From: Sphingomonadales bacterium
GTDB lineage: Bacteria; Pseudomonadota; Alphaproteobacteria; Sphingomonadales; Sphingomonadaceae
Direction of reading: 5' to 3'
DNA: 13,512 bases
Assembly (NCBI GenBank): GCA_013298745.1
Contig: JAAFIT010000021.1
Location: 1-13,512, forward strand
In this document: piece by piece, positions 1-6,872 of the stretch
Position numbering within the stretch: position 1 is the first letter of the stretch
Layout: the number at the start of each line of letters is the position of its first letter
Position numbers and translations under genes: made by a program
The notes under the pieces: generated by a model
Told to the model about the DNA's origin: nothing
What the model saw: the letters and a program-made list of their open reading frames with translations, nothing else
The model's database searches: none

Positions 1-97
1 GACCATGGCCGGCAAGGAACATCGTCGCGTCGATGACGCGGATGTCGGTCTTGCCAAGTTCGGACGCCAGCCACTCGGTCGTAACCAGCAGGTTCAT
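1..97 (-). CDS. sseA: 3-mercaptopyruvate sulfurtransferase (rhodanese family), N-terminal fragment
   Basis: Only the first 32 or so codons are inside the window; the gene continues past base 1. The reading begins MNLLVTTEWLASELG, then KTDIRVIDATMFLAG. This is the typical opening of the first rhodanese domain of SseA-type sulfurtransferases: a V(S/T)T-x-WL segment, then a strand ending in (I/V)DA. The enzyme moves sulfur from 3-mercaptopyruvate to thiol acceptors or cyanide in the cytoplasm; the catalytic Cys would lie in the missing C-terminal half. Two ATG codons are adjacent (98-100 and 95-97). The GGGAG at 104-108 lies 6 bases from the inner ATG and only 3 from the outer, so the inner one is preferred. 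It diverges from queF across about 95 bases. Identity rests on a short stretch, so confidence is moderate. Confidence 0.72.
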   Translation of the reverse strand, partial: MNLLVTTEWLASELGKTDIRVIDATMFLAGHG

Positions 98-130
98 CAT
101 TCGCTCCCGGGAATCTTGTTCGTTGGAGCG

Positions 131-159
131 TGACATAGTGGCGGCGAGGCGTCATGTCA
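131..159. repeat. Weak inverted repeat in the sseA/queF divergent intergenic region
   Basis: TGACAT at 131-136 is the exact reverse complement of ATGTCA at 154-159, separated by 17 bases. It lies in the roughly 95-base gap between the divergent sseA and queF starts, where an operator could act. Six-base arms arise easily by chance and no clear promoter boxes were found here, so this is only a candidate. Confidence 0.2.
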
Positions 160-193
160 TCCGGCAAGAATCGCCTTTTGTGACGGTATTTCG

Positions 194-643
194 ATGACAG
201 CGACGCTTCACCTCGGCCAGACGTCCACCCTGCCGGCCTCGCCGGATGCTGCCGTGCTCGATTATCCGCCGAATCCACGCCCCGGCAGCGATTATCTGGT
301 GCGTTTTGCGGTGCCCGAATTCACCTCGCTCTGCCCCGTCACCGGCCAGCCCGATTTTGCTCATCTCGTCATTGACTATGTGCCGGCCGCGACAATCGTT
401 GAATCGAAATCGCTGAAGCTGTTTCTCGGCTCGTTCCGCAACCACGCCGGCTTTCATGAAGATTGCACCGTCGGCATCGGCCAGCGGCTGTTTGCCGAAA
501 TGGCGCCGAAATGGCTGCGCATCGGTGGCTATTGGTATCCGCGCGGCGGCATCCCGATCGATGTGTTCTGGCAATCGGGTCCACCGCCGGCAGGGCTATG
601 GCTCCCCGATCAGGGCGTGCCGGGTTATCGCGGGCGGGGGTGA
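194..643 (+). CDS. queF: NADPH-dependent 7-cyano-7-deazaguanine reductase (preQ0 reductase)
   Basis: A 149-residue protein of the short, unimodular QueF type (T-fold, GTP cyclohydrolase I relative). It reduces the nitrile of preQ0 to the aminomethyl of preQ1 with two NADPH, the last soluble step before tRNA-guanine transglycosylase inserts the base into tRNA. The catalytic cysteine is in [13 protein letters not shown] (Cys47, with Asp54). The QueF signature ESKSLK is at residues 70-75, and [11 protein letters not shown] at 81-91 holds the His/Glu pair (88-89) expected for substrate contact. The C-terminus ([14 protein letters not shown]) is characteristic of alphaproteobacterial members. The ATG at 194 gives the family length, although no strong Shine-Dalgarno is visible. 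The stop is two bases before the DUF885 gene, so the pair is probably co-transcribed. Other queuosine genes (queC, queE) lie about 2 kb away on the opposite strand. Confidence 0.96.
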   Translation: MTATLHLGQTSTLPASPDAAVLDYPPNPRPGSDYLVRFAVPEFTSLCPVTGQPDFAHLVIDYVPAATIVESKSLKLFLGSFRNHAGFHEDCTVGIGQRLFAEMAPKWLRIGGYWYPRGGIPIDVFWQSGPPPAGLWLPDQGVPGYRGRG

Positions 644-645
644 CA

Positions 646-2391
646 ATGAAGGCAGTCTTTCTGGCGCTGGCACTGGCCGGCCTGTCGCCGATAGTGACAC
701 CGGCATTCGCGGCGACAAGCACCGCGACGCCCACCGCCGCCGACCAGCGATTGCAAGCGATCTACGACGCCGAATGGACATGGCGGCTGAACGAGTTCGC
801 CAACATTATGGAAGGTCTGCGCACCAAGGATGGTGACCGCTTTCCGGGGGTGACGCCGGCGGATTGGACACGACGCAAGGCCTATTGGCAAAAGGCCATC
901 GATCAGATGGCGGCTATCCCGGACGCCGATCTGTCACCGGAAGCGCGTCTCAACAAAGCGGTGCTCGCCGAATCACTGCGCGCCCAAGTCGCCAATATCG
1001 GCTGGCGTACCTATGAGGCGCCGCTCAACAGCGACACCTTCTTCTGGGGTGAAGTGAAGCCCTATTCGGCGCTTGAGAATGCCGCCGAATATCGCCGCTA
1101 TCTGAAGCGTCTTGCCGACGTTCCGCGCTATTTCGACGAGAATATCGCCAACATGCGCGCCGGCATGGCGCGTGGTTACACGGTGCCGCAAGCGACCCTG
1201 AAGGGCCGCGACACGACGATCGCGCCCTTTACCCGTCCGGGTACCGACAACCCGCTGTACGAACCCTTCAAGACGATGCCGGATTCGATCCCGGCTGCCG
1301 ATCAGGCGGCGCTGCGCGCCGACGCGACGAAGCTGATCGATGGCGTCGCCGTGCCGGCCTACACGCGGCTGCTGGGCTTCTTGCGTAACGATTACATGCC
1401 GGCGGCGCGGACGACCATTGCAGCGGCGGACCTGCCCGATGGGCCGGCCTTCTACCGCGACCAGATTCGCGAATATACCACGCTCGATCTCGGTCCCGAG
1501 GCGATCCATGCCATCGGGCTGAAGGAGGTCGAGCGGATCGATGCCGATATGAAGGCAACGATCGCCAAGACCGGCTTCAAGGGAAGTTTCCCCGAATTCC
1601 TGCAGTTCCTGCGCAGCGATCCGCAATTTTATGCGCGAACGCCCGCGGAATTGCTCGGCTTTGCCGCCTATGTCGCCAAGCGCATGGACGGCAAGTTGAA
1701 GGACGTTTTCACCACCCTGCCGCGCTATCGCTTCACCATCCGCCCGGTGCCCGATGCGATTGCGCCGATCTACACTTCCGGCCGCGGCGGCCTGTCGGCG
1801 TGCCTGTTCAACACCTATGACCTCAAATCGCGGCCGCTTTATAATCTGACCGCGCTGGTCCTTCACGAATGTGTGCCGGGCCACAGCCACCAGGCGGCGA
1901 TGGCGCTGGAGGCACCAGACCGGCCGCCGTTCCGCCGCGAAACCTATTTCTCGGGTTATGGCGAAGGCTGGGGGCTGTACACCGAATGGCTCGGCACCAA
2001 GCTCGGCATGTATGAAACGCCCTATGACGAGTTCGGCCGCGAGACGTTCGAGATGTGGCGCGCGGCGCGGCTGGTGATCGACACCGGCATCCATTCGATG
2101 GGTTGGAGCCGCCAACAGGCGATCGACTATCTTGCCAGCCATACGGCACTAGCGCAGCTTGATATCGAAAACGAGGTCGATCGCTACATCAGCTGGCCGG
2201 GGCAGGCGCTGGCCTACAAGCTCGGCGAATTGAAGATGCGCGAGTTGCGCGGGCTGGCCGAGGCAGAGTTGGGCCCGAAATTTGATCAGCGTCGTTTCCA
2301 TGACACGCTGCTCAACATGGGATCGGTGCCGCTGCCCGCGATGGAAAGCGAAATGAAGGCCTGGATTGCCGCGGAGAAGCTCAAGCCCTGA
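646..2391 (+). CDS. Exported DUF885-family zinc metallopeptidase
   Basis: The protein has 581 residues when started at the ATG at 646. That start puts a clean signal peptide first: MKAVFLALALAGL, then SPIVTPAFA with likely cleavage after Ala22. The same frame is open further upstream inside queF, but that extension is not signal-like. Residues 407-416 read HECVPGHSHQ, the HExxPGHxxQ metal site of DUF885 proteins. The later GYGEGWGLYTEW (about 437-448) supplies the conserved GEGW glutamate, probably the third zinc ligand. Family knowledge suggests a secreted or periplasmic zinc-dependent peptidase of the gluzincin type; the substrate is unknown. GGGCGGGGG at 632-640 serves as ribosome-binding site inside the end of queF, 2 bases away, so the two are likely translated from one message. 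The 3' end faces queE with a 4-base gap. Nothing seen links its activity to queuosine. Confidence 0.92.
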   Translation: MKAVFLALALAGLSPIVTPAFAATSTATPTAADQRLQAIYDAEWTWRLNEFANIMEGLRTKDGDRFPGVTPADWTRRKAYWQKAIDQMAAIPDADLSPEARLNKAVLAESLRAQVANIGWRTYEAPLNSDTFFWGEVKPYSALENAAEYRRYLKRLADVPRYFDENIANMRAGMARGYTVPQATLKGRDTTIAPFTRPGTDNPLYEPFKTMPDSIPAADQAALRADATKLIDGVAVPAYTRLLGFLRNDYMPAARTTIAAADLPDGPAFYRDQIREYTTLDLGPEAIHAIGLKEVERIDADMKATIAKTGFKGSFPEFLQFLRSDPQFYARTPAELLGFAAYVAKRMDGKLKDVFTTLPRYRFTIRPVPDAIAPIYTSGRGGLSACLFNTYDLKSRPLYNLTALVLHECVPGHSHQAAMALEAPDRPPFRRETYFSGYGEGWGLYTEWLGTKLGMYETPYDEFGRETFEMWRAARLVIDTGIHSMGWSRQQAIDYLASHTALAQLDIENEVDRYISWPGQALAYKLGELKMRELRGLAEAELGPKFDQRRFHDTLLNMGSVPLPAMESEMKAWIAAEKLKP

Positions 2392-2402
2392 ACGATCAGG
2401 GC
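2385..2402. terminator. Hairpin spanning the stop codons of two convergent genes (possible bidirectional terminator)
   Basis: GCCCTGA (2385-2391) and TCAGGGC (2396-2402) form a perfect 7-bp stem around the loop ACGA (2392-2395). The loop is the whole gap between the DUF885 and queE genes; each arm contains one stop codon (TGA on +, TCA on + for the minus gene). The symmetry would make the same hairpin in both transcripts. No T-run follows on either strand, so intrinsic termination is uncertain; it may instead stabilise 3' ends. Confidence 0.5.
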
Positions 2403-3028
2403 AGGCCAGTCACCTTGTGCGTCTGCAACCCCAGCCGCCAGCGCGGATGGGCGAGGCAATAGGCAATCGCTGCTTGGGTGTTGGCCTCGCGGTTGGGGCC
2501 GTCCATCGGTTGCAGGAAGAAGTGCGCGAAATCGAGTGCCTCGAAACGTTCGGGCATCGCCTTGGCCTGTGGGAACACCAGCTTCAGTTCGTTGCCGCGT
2601 GTCAGCTTCAGCGGCGCATCGGCCTTGGGGCTGACGCAGATCCAGTCGATCCCTGGCGGCGCCTCCTGCGTGCCGTTGGTCTCGATGGCGATTTCAAAAC
2701 CGCGGGCGTGCAACGCAGCGATCAGCGGCGGATCGAGTTGCAGCAACGGCTCGCCGCCGGTGCAGACAACCAGGCGATGCTCGGGATAATGGCCCCAGCA
2801 GGCCGCGGCCGCGTCGGCCAACGCTTCGGCATCAGCGAACTTGCCGCCACCTTCACCATCGGTGCCGACGAAATCGGTGTCGCAGAAGCTGCAGACGGCG
2901 GCGCCGCGGTCCTGCTCGCGCCCCGTCCACAGATTGCAGCCGGCAAAGCGCAGGAACACCGTACGGCGGCCGGTTTGCGCGCCTTCGCCTTGCAGCGTCA
3001 GGAATAGCTCTTTTACCGCGTAGGTCAT
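2396..3028 (-). CDS. queE: 7-carboxy-7-deazaguanine (CDG) synthase, radical SAM enzyme
   Basis: A 210-residue QueE. It converts 6-carboxytetrahydropterin to 7-carboxy-7-deazaguanine with SAM and a [4Fe-4S] cluster, the ring-contraction step of queuosine synthesis. The N-terminus [16 protein letters not shown] is classic QueE (FxTxQGEG, residues 9-16). The cluster cysteines are Cys31, Cys46 and Cys49, spaced C-x14-C-x2-C rather than the usual radical SAM C-x3-C-x2-C. This expanded spacing is known for a QueE subgroup (for example Burkholderia multivorans). CTGGEP (SAM-binding GGE motif), IETNGT and VSPK follow in normal order. The ATG at 3026-3028 overlaps the queC stop as ATGA, deciding the start; the frame is open upstream but only inside queC. 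It is the last gene of the argD-argF-hslO-queC-queE run. Confidence 0.95.
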   Translation of the reverse strand: MTYAVKELFLTLQGEGAQTGRRTVFLRFAGCNLWTGREQDRGAAVCSFCDTDFVGTDGEGGGKFADAEALADAAAACWGHYPEHRLVVCTGGEPLLQLDPPLIAALHARGFEIAIETNGTQEAPPGIDWICVSPKADAPLKLTRGNELKLVFPQAKAMPERFEALDFAHFFLQPMDGPNREANTQAAIAYCLAHPRWRLGLQTHKVTGLP

Positions 3029-3699
3029 AGCGCCGGATCGGCAACGCCGGCTTCGGCAAAGCCCTTGGCGCGCAGCCGGCACGAATCGCATTCGCCGCAG
3101 GGCTTGCCGGTCGGCGTCGGGTCGTAACAGCTCCAGGTCAGCGCCAGCGGCGCATCGACCGCAGCCGCGGCGCGGACGATATCGGCCTTGGACATTGCCG
3201 CCAGCGGCGTGTGGACTCGGAAATGCGCGCCCTCCACGCCAGCCTTGGTGGCGGTGTTGGCCATGGCTTCGAACGCCGCGATGAAGTCCGGCCGGCAATC
3301 GGGATAGCCCGAATAATCGAGCGCGTTGACGCCGATGAACAGATCGCGCGCGCCAGCCGCTTCCGCCCAGCCCAGCGCCACCGACAGGAAGATCGTGTTG
3401 CGCGCCGGCACATAGGTGACGGGAATCCCCGGCTCGACGCCGGTCTTGGGCACATCGATATCGGCGGTCAGCGCCGATCCGCCAAAGCCGCGCAGATCGA
3501 GCGGCAGCACGATATGGCGTTCCGCCTCCAGCGCCGTCGCCACCCGCGCCGCATGCTCAAGCTCGATCCGGTGACGCTGGTTGTAATCAATCGTCAGCGC
3601 CAGCAGGCGATAACCGTCGGCCTTTGCCATCGCCGCAACGGTCGTCGAATCGAGCCCGCCCGACAACAGCACCACGGCGAGGCGCTTGCCAGCCGTCAT
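3025..3699 (-). CDS. queC: 7-cyano-7-deazaguanine (preQ0) synthase
   Basis: A 224-residue QueC, an ATP-dependent enzyme that converts CDG plus ammonia into the nitrile preQ0. The PP-loop ATP pyrophosphatase motif SGGLDS is at residues 13-18 right after the first beta strand (RLAVVLL). [17 protein letters not shown], then [17 protein letters not shown], are strong QueC family blocks. The zinc site at the C-terminus is intact: Cys191, Cys201, Cys204 and Cys207 in [18 protein letters not shown]. The start at 3699 ([10 protein letters not shown]) is chosen over an in-frame ATG 36 bases upstream because it forms an ATGA overlap with the hslO stop and gives the usual short lead into the PP-loop. 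Its own stop overlaps the queE ATG in the same manner. Product and substrate flow directly link it to QueE and QueF in this window. Confidence 0.96.
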   Translation of the reverse strand: MTAGKRLAVVLLSGGLDSTTVAAMAKADGYRLLALTIDYNQRHRIELEHAARVATALEAERHIVLPLDLRGFGGSALTADIDVPKTGVEPGIPVTYVPARNTIFLSVALGWAEAAGARDLFIGVNALDYSGYPDCRPDFIAAFEAMANTATKAGVEGAHFRVHTPLAAMSKADIVRAAAAVDAPLALTWSCYDPTPTGKPCGECDSCRLRAKGFAEAGVADPAL

Positions 3700-4580
3700 G
3701 CCGCGATCCGCCACACCTTCGAACAGAATTGGCAATCGACGCCGATCAGGCCGTCATCGCCGCGCATTTCGATCCGCTCGCTTTCGGGAAAGCTTTCGAG
3801 AACGCTCTGGATGTGCGCGACATTGCAGCGGCAACCGCGGCCGGGCGTGGCGCCTTCGCTGATGCGCACCGATTCCTCGTGGAACAGCCGCCACAGCAGG
3901 GTTTCGGCCGGCAGATCAGGGTCGGTCAATTCCGCCACAGTGGTGGTTTGCGCCAGCGTCGCGACATGCTGCCAATCGGGGTGGAGGTCGGCGACATCGA
4001 GACGCTCGCCGCCCAGTTCGCGCCGCGCCAGATGCTGAACGAGCAGCCCGCCGGCGATCCAGCCGGTTTCGGCATCGCCGGCAACGCCCGTCTTGATCAG
4101 CGTCGGCAATTGCTCCGAATTGGCGAAATAGCCTTCGATGGCTTCGGCGATGCTGGCACCTTCCAGCGGCACGATCCCCTGATAGCGCTCGCTCGCCGCG
4201 GTCTGGTCGAGCGTGATCGCCAGATGGCCCTCGCCGAACAGTTCCTCCAGCGTCATTCCGGCGGTGATCGCAGCCTCGGGATCGAAGTTGAGATAGCCCC
4301 GCACCGCGCCGGCGCGATAATCGCAGACCAGCAGATCGATGGCGCCACCACGCGCCTGTGCCTGCATCGTCAACTGGCCGTCGTCCTTGCGCAGCACCGC
4401 GCCGAGCAACGCCGTGACGGTCAACGCTTCGGCGAGCAGCCGCGCCAGCGGATCGGGGTAGGCGTGGGCGGCCAATACGGCATTGAGCGTGGTATCGAGG
4501 CGGATCATCTGGCCACGCACATCGCGTGCTGCCACGCTGAAGCCCAGCGCGCGGTCGGCAATCGGGGCGAGGCCCTCCAT
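3696..4580 (-). CDS. hslO: Hsp33 family redox-regulated molecular chaperone
   Basis: A 294-residue Hsp33, a cytoplasmic holdase that is inactive when reduced and zinc-bound and switches on when oxidation and unfolding release the zinc. The C-terminal redox domain has the full four-cysteine set: CRC at residues 250-252 (GRGCRCNV) and CQFC at 283-286. The N-terminal part has Hsp33 blocks such as [26 protein letters not shown] and the ATAGM-like region. The frame is open much further upstream, through the argF 3' end, but the ATG at 4578-4580 ([14 protein letters not shown]) gives the normal family length. That ATG shares one base with the argF stop (TGATG), which argues for translational coupling. 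Its stop overlaps queC by four bases. An argD-argF-hslO order recurs in alphaproteobacteria from general knowledge; the queC-queE extension is less familiar to me. Confidence 0.95.
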   Translation of the reverse strand: MEGLAPIADRALGFSVAARDVRGQMIRLDTTLNAVLAAHAYPDPLARLLAEALTVTALLGAVLRKDDGQLTMQAQARGGAIDLLVCDYRAGAVRGYLNFDPEAAITAGMTLEELFGEGHLAITLDQTAASERYQGIVPLEGASIAEAIEGYFANSEQLPTLIKTGVAGDAETGWIAGGLLVQHLARRELGGERLDVADLHPDWQHVATLAQTTTVAELTDPDLPAETLLWRLFHEESVRISEGATPGRGCRCNVAHIQSVLESFPESERIEMRGDDGLIGVDCQFCSKVWRIAA

Positions 4581-5506
4581 CACAGCTTGCCGAGACACCA
4601 GAGCAGGATCGCCTTCTGGATGTGCAGGCGGTTCTCCGCTTCGTCCCAAACAGCGGACTGCGGGCCATCGATTACCGCGGCGGTCACTTCCTCGCCGCGG
4701 TGCGCCGGCAGGCAATGCAGGAACAGTGCGTTCGGCTGCGCTTTGGCCATGACCGCCTCGGTGACCTGGAACGGCATCATTGCCGCCAGCTTTTCCTTGG
4801 CCGAGGTCTGGCCCATCGACACCCAGGTGTCTGTCACCACCACTTCGGCACCATCGACGGCCGCCGACGCCGAGCGCACCAGATCGATGCTGCCACCACG
4901 GCACCCGGCCGTCGCCATCACCGCCTGATCGGGATCATAGCCGTGCGGCACGCCGAGACGCAGATCGAACCCCAGCACTGATGCGGCTTCGATCAGCGAA
5001 TTGGCCATGTTGTTGCCATCGCCAAGATAGGCCCAGGTGCTGCCGGCCACCGGCCGCCCGGTACGTTCTTCGAAGGTCATGATATCGGCCATCACCTGGC
5101 ACGGATGGCTGATGTCGGTGAGGGCGTTGATCACCGGCACGCCAGCGTGTTCGGCGAGTGTTTCAAGCGTCGAATGGCTGTTGCTGCGCAGCATCACCGC
5201 ATCGACCATGCGGCCGAGCACCCGGGCGGTGTCCTCGATCGTCTCGCCGCGGCCCAACTGCATGTCGCCGGCCGAGGTGACGATGCTGCTGCCGCCGAGC
5301 TGGCGGATGCCCATGTCGAAGCTGAAGCGGGTGCGCGTGCTCGGCTTTTCAAAGATCATCGCCAGCACATGGCCGGCCAGCGGCGCATCGGCATCGACGG
5401 CACCGCGGGGCATGCCGGCGCGGGCGGCCTTGCGCCGATGTGCTTCATCAAGAATGGCGCGAAGGCCCGCCGCTTTGGGGGTGGCGAGATCGAGAAAATG
5501 CGGCAT
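4580..5506 (-). CDS. argF: Ornithine carbamoyltransferase
   Basis: A 308-residue anabolic ornithine transcarbamylase that makes citrulline from ornithine and carbamoyl phosphate in arginine synthesis. The carbamoyl-phosphate motif STRTR is at residues 56-60 ([12 protein letters not shown]). [14 protein letters not shown] is the second phosphate/carbamoyl contact. [11 protein letters not shown] holds the ornithine-binding SMG segment. [11 protein letters not shown] (263-273) supplies the active-site cysteine. Length matches the family. The GAAGG at 5516-5520, 9 bases upstream of the ATG, is a good ribosome-binding site on this strand, supporting the start at 5506. It follows argD after 53 bases that contain a GC-rich hairpin, and ends in a TGATG overlap with hslO. 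ArgD and ArgF are non-consecutive but same-pathway steps, consistent with one regulated operon. Confidence 0.96.
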   Translation of the reverse strand: MPHFLDLATPKAAGLRAILDEAHRRKAARAGMPRGAVDADAPLAGHVLAMIFEKPSTRTRFSFDMGIRQLGGSSIVTSAGDMQLGRGETIEDTARVLGRMVDAVMLRSNSHSTLETLAEHAGVPVINALTDISHPCQVMADIMTFEERTGRPVAGSTWAYLGDGNNMANSLIEAASVLGFDLRLGVPHGYDPDQAVMATAGCRGGSIDLVRSASAAVDGAEVVVTDTWVSMGQTSAKEKLAAMMPFQVTEAVMAKAQPNALFLHCLPAHRGEEVTAAVIDGPQSAVWDEAENRLHIQKAILLWCLGKL

Positions 5507-5515
5507 GGAATCAAA

Positions 5516-5520
5516 CCTTC
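5516..5520 (-). promoter_or_regulatory. argF ribosome-binding site
   Basis: GAAGG on the minus strand, 9 bases before the argF ATG (5504-5506). It fixes the argF start and sits directly downstream of the argD-argF hairpin. Confidence 0.6.
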
Positions 5521-5522
5521 AA

Positions 5523-5543
5523 CCCCGGCGGCAGGCGCCGGGG
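5523..5543 (-). other. GC-rich hairpin between argD and argF
   Basis: CCCCGGCG (5523-5530) and CGCCGGGG (5536-5543) form a perfect 8-bp stem with a 5-base loop, in the 53-base argD-argF gap. It ends only 2 bases before the TTGAAGG that contains the argF ribosome-binding site (read on the minus strand). No T-run follows it, so it is not a standard terminator. It could protect 3' ends after processing, slow read-through, or influence access to the argF start. Confidence 0.45.
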
Positions 5544-5559
5544 CGGCAAAACGAACAGG

Positions 5560-6747
5560 TCAGGCGGCAACCGCCGGGGTATAGGCGCGCGCTGCCGCCG
5601 ACAGGCGGTCAACGCATTCGCGGATGTGATGTTCCTCGATGATCAGCGGCGGCAGCAGACGGACGACATTGTCGCCGGCGGCAACGGTCAGGATGCCATG
5701 GCTGCGCGCATGGTTGACGAATGCCCGGCTGTCGGACTTGAGCTTGAGGCCCATCATCAGCCCGGTGCCACGCACGCTTTCGAACAGATCGTCGTGGTTG
5801 GGGATCATCTGTTCCAACGCGGCGCGCAAACGCGCGGCCATGTCGTTGACATGCACAAGGAACGCCGGCTCGGTAACAACATCGAGCACCGCCTGGCAGG
5901 CGGCCATGGCGAGCGGGTTGCCGCCATAGGTGCTGCCATGGGTGCCGATGACCATGCCCTGCGCCGCATGCTCGGTGGCGAGGCAGGCGCCGACCGGAAA
6001 GCCGCCGCCGATGCCCTTGGCGATCGCCATGATATCGGGCGTGATGCCATATTGTTCATGGGCGAACAGCGTACCGGTGCGGGCGACACCGCACTGGACT
6101 TCGTCGAGAATCAGCATCAGGCCATGCTCGTCGCACAGCGCGCGCAGGCCCTTCAGGAATTCCTGTGTCGCCGGGCGAATGCCACCTTCACCCTGGACGG
6201 GTTCAACGAGGATGCCACCAATTGACGGGTCGATGGCCGCCTTGACGGCGTCGAGATCGTTGAACGGCAGGACGTGGAACCAGTCGGGCAGCGGCTCGAA
6301 GCCCTTGCGCATCTTTTCCTGGTTGGTCGCAGCGATCGTCGCCAGCGTGCGGCCGTGAAAGGCGTTCGAGAATGTCAGGATGCGGAACTTTTCCGGGTGG
6401 CCGGCGGCATATTGGAAGCTGCGGCAGGTCTTGACCGCGCATTCGATCGCTTCGGCACCCGAATTGGTGAAGAACACCGTGTCGGCAAAGGTCAGCGCGA
6501 CCAGCCGCTCGGCCAGCGCCGTCTGCGCCGGCACCTTGTAAAGGTTCGACGTGTGCATCAGCGTGGCGGCTTGCTTCTGGATTGCGCCGACAAGATGCGG
6601 ATGGCCGTGGCCGAGCAGATTGACAGCGATGCCGCTGGCGAAATCCAGCCACTCGCGACCCTGCGCGTCGTACAGATAGCAGCCATCCCCGCGCACCGGC
6701 TCGACCTCGCAACGGCCATAGACGGGCATCAGGGCGGTGATCGTCAT
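5560..6747 (-). CDS. argD: Acetylornithine aminotransferase (class III, PLP-dependent)
   Basis: A 395-residue class III aminotransferase. It transfers the amino group from glutamate to N-acetylglutamate semialdehyde, giving N-acetylornithine in arginine synthesis; many ArgD also act on succinyl-diaminopimelate in lysine synthesis. TNSGAEAIE at about 94-102 contacts the PLP phosphate. DEVQCGVARTG starts at Asp215, the PLP ring-nitrogen partner. AIAKGIGGGFP holds the Schiff-base lysine, Lys244. HGSTYGGNP (about residues 270-280) is the second phosphate site. The start MTITALMPVYGRCEVEP at 6747 is preferred over a 20-residue upstream extension because GGAG (6756-6759) lies 8 bases before it and the YGR segment should be near the N-terminus. 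Adjacency to argF strongly supports ArgD over related omega-aminotransferases. It is the first gene of the five-gene operon, with a plausible promoter at 6826-6854. Confidence 0.93.
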   Translation of the reverse strand: MTITALMPVYGRCEVEPVRGDGCYLYDAQGREWLDFASGIAVNLLGHGHPHLVGAIQKQAATLMHTSNLYKVPAQTALAERLVALTFADTVFFTNSGAEAIECAVKTCRSFQYAAGHPEKFRILTFSNAFHGRTLATIAATNQEKMRKGFEPLPDWFHVLPFNDLDAVKAAIDPSIGGILVEPVQGEGGIRPATQEFLKGLRALCDEHGLMLILDEVQCGVARTGTLFAHEQYGITPDIMAIAKGIGGGFPVGACLATEHAAQGMVIGTHGSTYGGNPLAMAACQAVLDVVTEPAFLVHVNDMAARLRAALEQMIPNHDDLFESVRGTGLMMGLKLKSDSRAFVNHARSHGILTVAAGDNVVRLLPPLIIEEHHIRECVDRLSAAARAYTPAVAA

Positions 6748-6825
6748 TGTCTCATCTCCGTGCGGCGTCAAAGAAGCGGACACCGGCAACGCCAAGGGCG
6801 GCCCCAAAGGGTCGGGAAGCGGCGC

Positions 6826-6854
6826 GATATAGCGACTTGTCGCCCGCGTCTCAA
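6826..6854 (-). promoter_or_regulatory. Candidate sigma-70 promoter of the argD operon
   Basis: Read on the minus strand: TTGAGA (-35, at 6849-6854), exactly 17 bases, then TATATC (-10, at 6826-6831). The start of transcription would fall near 6819, leaving a leader of roughly 70 bases before the argD ATG. It is the best promoter-like match in the argD/SRAP gap, but was found by eye. Confidence 0.45.
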
Positions 6855-6864
6855 CCCCGATAGA
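6837..6864 (+). promoter_or_regulatory. Candidate promoter of the SRAP gene
   Basis: TTGTCG (6837-6842), 16 bases, then GATAGA (6859-6864). If used, transcription would begin only a couple of bases before the ATG at 6873, giving an almost leaderless message; no Shine-Dalgarno is visible before that ATG. It physically overlaps the argD promoter on the other strand. Match quality is modest. Confidence 0.28.
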
Positions 6865-6872
6865 CTTGGCGC

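Noticed and set aside
101..193. PreQ1 riboswitch upstream of queF
   Set aside because: The 93-base gap lacks the C-rich loop and A-rich tail arrangement of known preQ1 riboswitches; I could not identify a convincing aptamer.
463..645. N-terminal extension of the DUF885 protein into queF
   Set aside because: The extension overlaps QueF in another frame; the ATG at 646 gives a proper signal peptide and a ribosome-binding site.
973..2142. 389-codon open frame on the minus strand inside the DUF885 gene
   Set aside because: It is antisense to a gene with a complete signal peptide and metal-site motifs, has an Arg/Gly/His-rich composition with no recognisable domain, and is typical of GC-rich shadow frames.
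3029..3298. Longer QueE start within queC
   Set aside because: The extra residues are out-of-frame queC; the QueE N-terminus normally begins just before FxTxQGEG, matching the ATG at 3028.
4581..4904. Longer Hsp33 start within argF
   Set aside because: The extra 108 residues are argF read out of frame; the ATG at 4578-4580 gives standard Hsp33 length and a TGATG coupling.
3624..4928. 434-codon plus-strand frame over queC, hslO and argF
   Set aside because: It crosses three real genes in antisense and contains no domain; it reflects third-position GC bias.
6793..6812. GGGCGGCCC and CCCAAAGGG dyads in the argD leader as an attenuator or arginine operator
   Set aside because: Loops are too short or the arms trivial in GC-rich DNA, and no leader peptide with Arg codons or ARG-box-like sequence was seen.
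6748..6872. LexA (SOS) box controlling the SRAP gene
   Set aside because: No GTTC/GAAC repeat with the alphaproteobacterial spacing is present in this gap.
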